Below, one piece after another: positions 15,799-20,262 of a DNA stretch of 20,262 nt; the stretch's first letter is position 1; every line of letters starts with the position of its first letter. The stretch comes from Physcocola sp002396385 (GTDB lineage: Bacteria; Bacteroidota; Bacteroidia; Bacteroidales; Paludibacteraceae): NCBI GenBank assembly GCA_946535435.1, contig CAMNDM010000056.1:1-20262 (forward strand). Reading direction: 5' to 3'. Below the pieces are notes generated by a model, which was given only the letters and a program-made list of their open reading frames with translations, searched no databases and was not told the DNA's origin. The translations under genes were made by a program, and so were the position numbers.

Positions 15799-16731
15799 AT
15801 GATACGTTTTTTTATAATACTGGCTTTTAGTTTTTTATCATTGGCACAGGCCAATCTTTCTGCTGCGGGAACTGTCAAAGTGTCGGCATCGGCGCCTGCT
15901 GTGGTTACCGAGAACCAGCGTTTCCAACTTATTTTCACTATTCATAATGCCCAAGCAGATTCTTTCCTTCTTCCAAAAATCAAGTCGCTCAAACTGTTGT
16001 CGGGTCCTTCTAAAAGTACCAGCTCCAGCACACAAGTGGTTGGTGGACGTCTCGTTTCTTCTACTTCTGTCTCGTTAGTCTATATTGCTGTCGCTGAAAA
16101 GAAGGGTTCTATTACTGTGCCTGCTGCGTCAATCTGGAGTAACGGAACTAAATATTCAACTAATACGCTAACTATTACGGTTCAAAGCCAAACTGAACAA
16201 CAAAAGAGACAAATTGAGGCAAGAAAGAAGGCTGAAGAACAGCAACGCTTGTTGGAAGAGGCCGAAGCTGATGAGATAACTGCTGAAGATATGTTTATCC
16301 GCACCGAATGGGAAGGTGATAAGGTTTATGCTGGTTGCCATAATAATCTGCTCATTAAGCTGTATTACCGTATTAATGTTGCAGGGTGGGATAATGCTGT
16401 TTGGCCTGATGCTAAAAATTGTGAGGTTACAGATGCTGGCATTGCCAGACATTCTCGTTACGGACGTGCCCAGGTTAATGGAATTACGTACAATACGGTT
16501 GTGGTGCGTAAAATGGATGTCGTTCCCGAAAAAACTGGAAAATTGTCGTTTGGTAGCGGAGAGTTAGATGTAATTGTGAATGTTCCAAACCGGAATGATT
16601 TCTGGGGCGGTTATCACCGTATTTCCAAACACATGGTCATTCCTGGCATTGTTTCTTCTGTTAAACCTGCTTCCGAGAAACCCCAGCAGGAGGAAGAGAA
16701 ACCTGTTGAACAACCTCACTGGAATCTGTAA
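15799..16731 (+). CDS. BatD N-terminal part as a separate periplasmic protein
   Basis: This 310-residue protein starts with a signal peptide (about 1-20). The first BatD beta domain (25-130) contains the motifs SAPAVVTENQRFQL and LLSGPSKSTSSS. A charged helical linker (131-160, K/E/Q-rich) follows, then a second BatD-like domain (163-265) with EDMFIRTEWEGDKVYAG and VNGITYNTVVVRKMDVVPEKTGKL in part. It ends in a Pro/Glu-rich tail without a TM helix, so it should be free in the periplasm. In the usual BatD of about 600 residues these domains are fused to a membrane-anchored C-terminal half. Here that half is the next gene, 2 bases downstream, with its own signal peptide. ATG at 15799 is chosen over TTG at 15787 because it places IRFF before the hydrophobic core. 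Confidence 0.82.
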   Translation: MIRFFIILAFSFLSLAQANLSAAGTVKVSASAPAVVTENQRFQLIFTIHNAQADSFLLPKIKSLKLLSGPSKSTSSSTQVVGGRLVSSTSVSLVYIAVAEKKGSITVPAASIWSNGTKYSTNTLTITVQSQTEQQKRQIEARKKAEEQQRLLEEAEADEITAEDMFIRTEWEGDKVYAGCHNNLLIKLYYRINVAGWDNAVWPDAKNCEVTDAGIARHSRYGRAQVNGITYNTVVVRKMDVVPEKTGKLSFGSGELDVIVNVPNRNDFWGGYHRISKHMVIPGIVSSVKPASEKPQQEEEKPVEQPHWNL

Positions 16732-16733
16732 GT

Positions 16734-18179
16734 ATGTTGAGGGGCCTTAGTATATTATTTTGTCTTGCTTTGGCTGCTAATGCATTGGTTGCCCAGAACT
16801 TTCCCATTGCCCCATACTCTGGTCCTATTGCTGGTGACAGTGGGGCTGCATCTTCCGTCAACTACGGCAAAATTAGTCGGGTTGTTTCTCTTGACGATTT
16901 TAGGAATCGCTTGTTTTTACGCACTACACTCGATAAAACTCATTTGTTTGAAAACGAACTTGTTCAAGTTAAATGGGTTCTTTATTATCCAAATTGTCCA
17001 AATTTAAAAGTCGATTATCAGATTCTCGATTACCAGATACCCAGTCTGCCTGACTTTATTAAAGAATGGAATATCATAGCTAAAGAGAATGATTCGACGG
17101 CTTTTTCCTCTCTTTTTCTGAATGGCTTGCAGTATAGGGCACGAACACTTTTGTGTTTTTATATGTATCCTTCAAAAATGGGTAATGCCTCTGTTGGTAG
17201 CGGACAGATATCTCTGCAACTTTATGGAGAAGACTCGCAGAAGTATGGCGAACCCTTTCTTTTGACTTCAAAGCCTGTGGCGGTGAATGTACGACAATTG
17301 CCTGATAAACATGAGTCTTTTTCTGGCGGAATCGGTGAATTCGAATTGGTGACAGAATTGCTACGGCCTGACTCCATTTATGTTGACGAGGCTGCAACTT
17401 TTCGTATAAGGGTTAAAGGGAGTGGCAACTTTGGTTTTTTAGACGTTCCTAAACCTTGTTTCCCCGATTTTGTGGAGTGTTATCAGTCTAAACCTGTTAT
17501 TAATGTTGCTTACAATTGTAAGCAATGCTGTGGTGAACGTATATTTGATTTTGTTTTCATACCGCACCAGTCTGGAGTCTTTTCAATTCCATCGGTGTGT
17601 TTCTCTTATTTCAACACCCGTTCGCGCTGTTTCCAACTGTTGAAAACCGCACCTGTCAAGGTGTCGGTTTTAAAGGCTTTGCCACAAACAAAAACAAAAT
17701 TGCATGTATTGCCTACAAATGACGAAGATTCACGAATAGAACTTTGGCCGTTTGTTTTGTGTGGATTGCTTTTTGGGGGCTGCGTTGTTGGAATGGTTGT
17801 CTGGATACGGAGACGTCGTAAAACCTTTGTAAATTTCGAAATTCAAGCCTACGATGCTCTGAATGAGGCCAAAGAAAACTTGCAAGGTGACCAATTGTTT
17901 AATTCCTATGTCAAAATTTTAATAACTTACATCGGTAATAAATTAAACTATCCTGTGGCGACACAAAGCAAGACGGTGCTTGCTGATATTCTGAGAGAAA
18001 ATGGGGCTTCTGATGCTTCTGTCTCTTTAGTACTTAATGTGATAAGCGAATGCGAAAAAGCTTGTTATACACCTTTTTACGACGACAAACAACAAAATGT
18101 GTATAAAACGGCTGTTTTTGCTATAACTCAGTTACAACAAGATTTTAGTGAAACCGTGCGCTGTAGTTCTATGTCGTGA
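16734..18179 (+). CDS. batD: BatD C-terminal part, membrane-anchored
   Basis: This 481-residue protein has its own signal peptide (MLRGLSILFCLALAANALVA, cleavage near residue 20). A second-domain-like region (58-190, RLFLRTTLDKTHLFENE) precedes the conserved BatD segment FSGGIGEFELVTELLRPDSIYVDE and a third beta domain (about 205-315, FVFIPHQSGVFSIPSVCFSYF). One TM helix (338-358) with RRRRK after it leads to a cytoplasmic helical domain (360-475) typical of BatD ends. The third domain is unusually rich in cysteine: C242, C249, C262, C265, C266, C289 and C299, including CKQCC. With the preceding gene it covers a whole BatD with an extra copy of domain 2. BatD is annotated as an oxygen tolerance protein by family; the activity is not known. 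Confidence 0.85.
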   Translation: MLRGLSILFCLALAANALVAQNFPIAPYSGPIAGDSGAASSVNYGKISRVVSLDDFRNRLFLRTTLDKTHLFENELVQVKWVLYYPNCPNLKVDYQILDYQIPSLPDFIKEWNIIAKENDSTAFSSLFLNGLQYRARTLLCFYMYPSKMGNASVGSGQISLQLYGEDSQKYGEPFLLTSKPVAVNVRQLPDKHESFSGGIGEFELVTELLRPDSIYVDEAATFRIRVKGSGNFGFLDVPKPCFPDFVECYQSKPVINVAYNCKQCCGERIFDFVFIPHQSGVFSIPSVCFSYFNTRSRCFQLLKTAPVKVSVLKALPQTKTKLHVLPTNDEDSRIELWPFVLCGLLFGGCVVGMVVWIRRRRKTFVNFEIQAYDALNEAKENLQGDQLFNSYVKILITYIGNKLNYPVATQSKTVLADILRENGASDASVSLVLNVISECEKACYTPFYDDKQQNVYKTAVFAITQLQQDFSETVRCSSMS

Positions 18180-18205
18180 GTTTTCTGTGTGTAAATATCT
18201 TCTGT

Positions 18206-19258
18206 ATGAACAAATTGAAGTACTTTTTCTATCTCCTATTCCTTTGTGCTGGAATTTTTTCTGGTTTTCTTATGTTTATGACGTTGAACGACTATTGTCC
18301 TTCTAAATGTGAAGTGGTCTTTTCTTCTGATGAACCTACGCTTATAGACATAAAACGCCCTATTTCTTGTTTTACATGGAATATCGGCTATGCTGGGCTT
18401 GATGCCGATATGGATTTTTTCTATGATGGAGGGAAAAAGGTACGTCCTTCACAACACCAGTCTTATTGCAACCTGGTGGCTATTTCCGATTTTGTTGGCT
18501 CGAAAGCTCATAACTGCGATTTCGTTTTTATCCAGGAAATTGATACGAAAGCCAAGCGCAGTTATGGTATGAACCAAATTGATACGTTAAAAAATAAGTT
18601 GGGTTGTGATGTGTATTTTGGTAAGAATTATTCTGTTGCATGGGTGCCCCTCCCTGTTTTTGAACCAATGGGTGGTGTGGAAAGTGGAATTGCCATGTAT
18701 ACAAAAAACATCCCGACCTGCGCTTCCAGGTACTCTTTCCCATTTAATTTTGAATGGCCGTTGAAAGTCTTTATGCTCGACAGGTGCTTCCTTTCTGCTC
18801 GCTATCCCACCTCGAACGGTCGTGAACTTGTTATGGTGTGTACCCATAATTCTGCTTTCGACGATGGAGGAGAACTAAGGAAGGCTGAACTTCTCTATTT
18901 TAAAGATTTCTTACTAAACGAATATAAAAAAGGAAACTATGTTATTGCGGGTGGCGATTTTAACCAATGTCCCGCCTCTTATAAACCGAACCCTGCTAAC
19001 AAGCAGTTTGACTATGACGACTTTCATACTATACCCGATACTCTTTTCCCCGATAACTGGCATTTTGTTTACGATTCGACTCTTTCTACAAACAGAAGGG
19101 TTGTTGAACCATACGACAAACAGACGACTAAAACTACACTTATCGATTTCTTTATCACATCACCAAATGTGAATGCTATATCTGTAAAGTGTCACGACCT
19201 GCAGTTCGCAAATTCTGATCATAATCCGGTTATGGCCTCCTTTAAGTTGGTTGAATGA
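18206..19258 (+). CDS. Membrane-anchored endonuclease/exonuclease/phosphatase family protein
   Basis: The 350-residue protein has one N-terminal hydrophobic segment (5-27) that can act as a signal anchor, then an EEP-fold domain. Catalytic motifs are visible: TWNIG (N59), FIQEID (E111), CTHNSAFDDGG (H214, N215), GGDFNQ (D251, N253), a TLIDFFI (D314) and the closing SDHNP (S337, D338, H339). Substrates of the family range from DNA to phosphoinositides and sphingomyelin, and sequence alone does not choose between them. ATG at 18206 is preferred; a GTG at 18176 would overlap the batD stop by 4 bases. It follows batD with no terminator, in the place where batE is often found, so a shared transcript is likely. 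Confidence 0.87.
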   Translation: MNKLKYFFYLLFLCAGIFSGFLMFMTLNDYCPSKCEVVFSSDEPTLIDIKRPISCFTWNIGYAGLDADMDFFYDGGKKVRPSQHQSYCNLVAISDFVGSKAHNCDFVFIQEIDTKAKRSYGMNQIDTLKNKLGCDVYFGKNYSVAWVPLPVFEPMGGVESGIAMYTKNIPTCASRYSFPFNFEWPLKVFMLDRCFLSARYPTSNGRELVMVCTHNSAFDDGGELRKAELLYFKDFLLNEYKKGNYVIAGGDFNQCPASYKPNPANKQFDYDDFHTIPDTLFPDNWHFVYDSTLSTNRRVVEPYDKQTTKTTLIDFFITSPNVNAISVKCHDLQFANSDHNPVMASFKLVE

Positions 19259-19423
19259 TTCTTTTGCATCTGTCTTACGTAAACCTAAACCATATGTATC
19301 TTAATGACATTTTGATGCCTTTCTTTGCCTTTTTTATTCCTTCATATCTATTTAATGTAGTCGCAGGACACATCGCTTAGAATGGTCAGCGTGTTAGCGA
19401 AACGTATCATATAAAATAGCAAA

Positions 19424-19452
19424 GAATAAAAAAGCTGAACATTGTGTTAGCT
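19424..19452 (-). terminator. Second terminator-like hairpin downstream of the GH8 gene
   Basis: On the minus strand AGCTAACA and TGTTCAGCT pair with one bulged base and a 3-base loop, followed by TTTTTATT. It lies just beyond the stronger hairpin at 19460-19493 and may act as a backup. The remaining 19259-19423 contains nothing I can assign and no plus-strand terminator for the bat run. Confidence 0.45.
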
Positions 19453-19459
19453 AGCTGTA

Positions 19460-19493
19460 TAATAAAAGGGCATGCCTTGTGAGACATGCCCTT
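19460..19493 (-). terminator. Rho-independent terminator of the GH8 gene
   Basis: AAGGGCATG (19466-19474) and CATGCCCTT (19485-19493) form a perfect 9-bp stem with a 10-base loop. On the minus strand it is followed by TTTTATTATAC, which suits termination of the GH8 gene coming from the right. Confidence 0.8.
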
Positions 19494-19528
19494 CATTATG
19501 GTTCCTTTTCGGATTTTACATCTAGGTC

Positions 19529-20262
19529 TTATTTGGCAACTAACATCTTTATGTAGTTTGTGCCTTTCTTGGTAGTAACTCTTACGAAGTAAGTGCCAGG
19601 AGCAACAGATGCTTTTACATCGTCTGTATATTCTGTTGCTACTACTATTCCAAGAGTGTTGAGTATTTCAACTTTAAGAACCTCCTCATTGCTTACGAGG
19701 GTGAAGCTACCGTCGTTTGGATTTGGAGTCAACTGTATGCCTTTGGTTGTAGCAACACTGTTGGCAACATTTGAGTGGTTGACGGTAATCTTAACATTGT
19801 AGAGCTGACAGTCTTCGAATGCCACGATGGTGGTGTCTTTGTTATACTTAACACCTTGATATTCGTCTTCTACTTCCTTGCTCTTAACTTCTGGAGCTGG
19901 CTTCCAAATCTTGAAGCTGCCGCAGAGGTGGAGCATAGAGAGGTAGTGAACCAAACCGTCGTAGTAGCGGTAGGTGCCAGTTGCGAGGCCTGCGTTCCAT
20001 GCTTTGTTCAAGTTTGTCCTTACTTGTTTTTCGTATGAAGGGTTGTTCAACAATGCGTAGCAGGCAACTGCATTAGCTCCGGTCTCACCCAAAGTGTAGC
20101 TCTCGCCTGGGTTTGAACCGTCCCAGTCGAAACGTGCGTGCTGGTAGCCATCCTTCTCAAAGAAGTCAATAATGCGTTTTGCCATCTCTTCTTCTCTGTT
20201 GTTGTCAACACCGAACAGGTAGTAGTCCATACCGAAGTTCATGGCGCAACGCATTGCGTCGT
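19529..20262 (-). CDS. Glycoside hydrolase family 8 enzyme with T9SS type A tail (5' end outside window)
   Basis: Only the C-terminal part, about 244 codons, is present; the reading frame continues past the right edge, so an internal Met at 20254 is not the start. The first roughly 120 residues match the end of a GH8 (alpha/alpha)6 barrel: DAMRCAMNFGMDYYLFG, LGETGANAVACYALLN and YRYYDGLVHYLSMLHLCG. GH8 enzymes cleave beta-1,4 links in xylan, cellulose or chitosan. The N-terminal catalytic acid is off the window, so substrate cannot be judged; the DAMRCAMN form is reminiscent of xylanase-type members. A linker of unknown fold of about 55 residues follows. The last 66 residues are a T9SS type A sorting domain: TPNPNDGSF, then VEILNTLGIVV, APGTYFVRV and a final KMLVAK. 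The enzyme is thus probably secreted or surface-bound. Confidence 0.9.
   Translation of the reverse strand, partial: DAMRCAMNFGMDYYLFGVDNNREEEMAKRIIDFFEKDGYQHARFDWDGSNPGESYTLGETGANAVACYALLNNPSYEKQVRTNLNKAWNAGLATGTYRYYDGLVHYLSMLHLCGSFKIWKPAPEVKSKEVEDEYQGVKYNKDTTIVAFEDCQLYNVKITVNHSNVANSVATTKGIQLTPNPNDGSFTLVSNEEVLKVEILNTLGIVVATEYTDDVKASVAPGTYFVRVTTKKGTNYIKMLVAK

Noticed and set aside
15736..16740. Frameshift or sequencing error as the cause of the two batD genes
   Set aside because: The second gene has its own start and full signal peptide, and both proteins contain a version of the middle domain. A simple frameshift would not create either.
19259..19423. Plus-strand terminator or small gene after the EEP gene
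   Set aside because: T-rich stretches near 19316-19340 are not preceded by a convincing stem, and no open frame with coding character is present.

Overview
The window reads as a chromosome segment of a Bacteroidota organism, most likely a gut- or rumen-type member of the Bacteroidales with a type IX secretion system (T9SS). Evidence for this is a DUF3078 outer-membrane protein, two proteins with T9SS C-terminal signals (one type B, one type A), a full Bat (Bacteroides aerotolerance) gene block, several TAnnTTTG promoter elements of the Bacteroidota type, and few recognisable Shine-Dalgarno sites. No phage, insertion sequence or CRISPR array is visible.

Layout. Bases 1-66 hold the last bases of a 5S rRNA gene and the terminator of its rRNA operon. 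A small four-helix membrane protein of unknown function follows (222-686). On the minus strand, 4115-760 is a tight three-gene operon: RlmD-type 23S rRNA methyltransferase, Nif3-family dinuclear metal protein, and a coiled-coil/zinc-ribbon protein. Divergent from it are a DUF3078 protein (4254-5321) and a T9SS type B cargo protein (5453-6790), then tRNA-Leu(CAG) (6883-6966), a terminator and a TetR-family regulator (7031-7633).

The largest unit is an uninterrupted plus-strand run from about 7822 to 19258. It starts with a small HU protein. Next comes a 675-residue protein that joins an HU domain to a long acidic linker, one transmembrane helix and a C-terminal LysM-like domain. After these come a MoxR AAA+ ATPase, a DUF58 protein, a signal-peptide/TM protein of the operon, BatA and BatB (membrane VWA proteins), BatC (TPR), BatD as two adjacent genes, and a membrane-anchored endonuclease/exonuclease/phosphatase (EEP) protein. 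No terminator is visible inside this run. A minus-strand GH8 glycosidase with a T9SS type A tail enters from the right edge (20262-19529) and converges on it with two tandem terminators.

How the genes may work together. MoxR ATPases act with VWA/DUF58 partners as chaperone-like machines, and BatA-BatD place such partners in the envelope. The most interesting point is that a predicted chromosome-to-envelope tether, the HU-TM-LysM protein, sits at the head of this gene run. It also carries an 8-G tract that could make it phase-variable. The split, cysteine-rich BatD and the apparent replacement of BatE by an EEP-family protein are the other notable departures from the textbook Bat operon.
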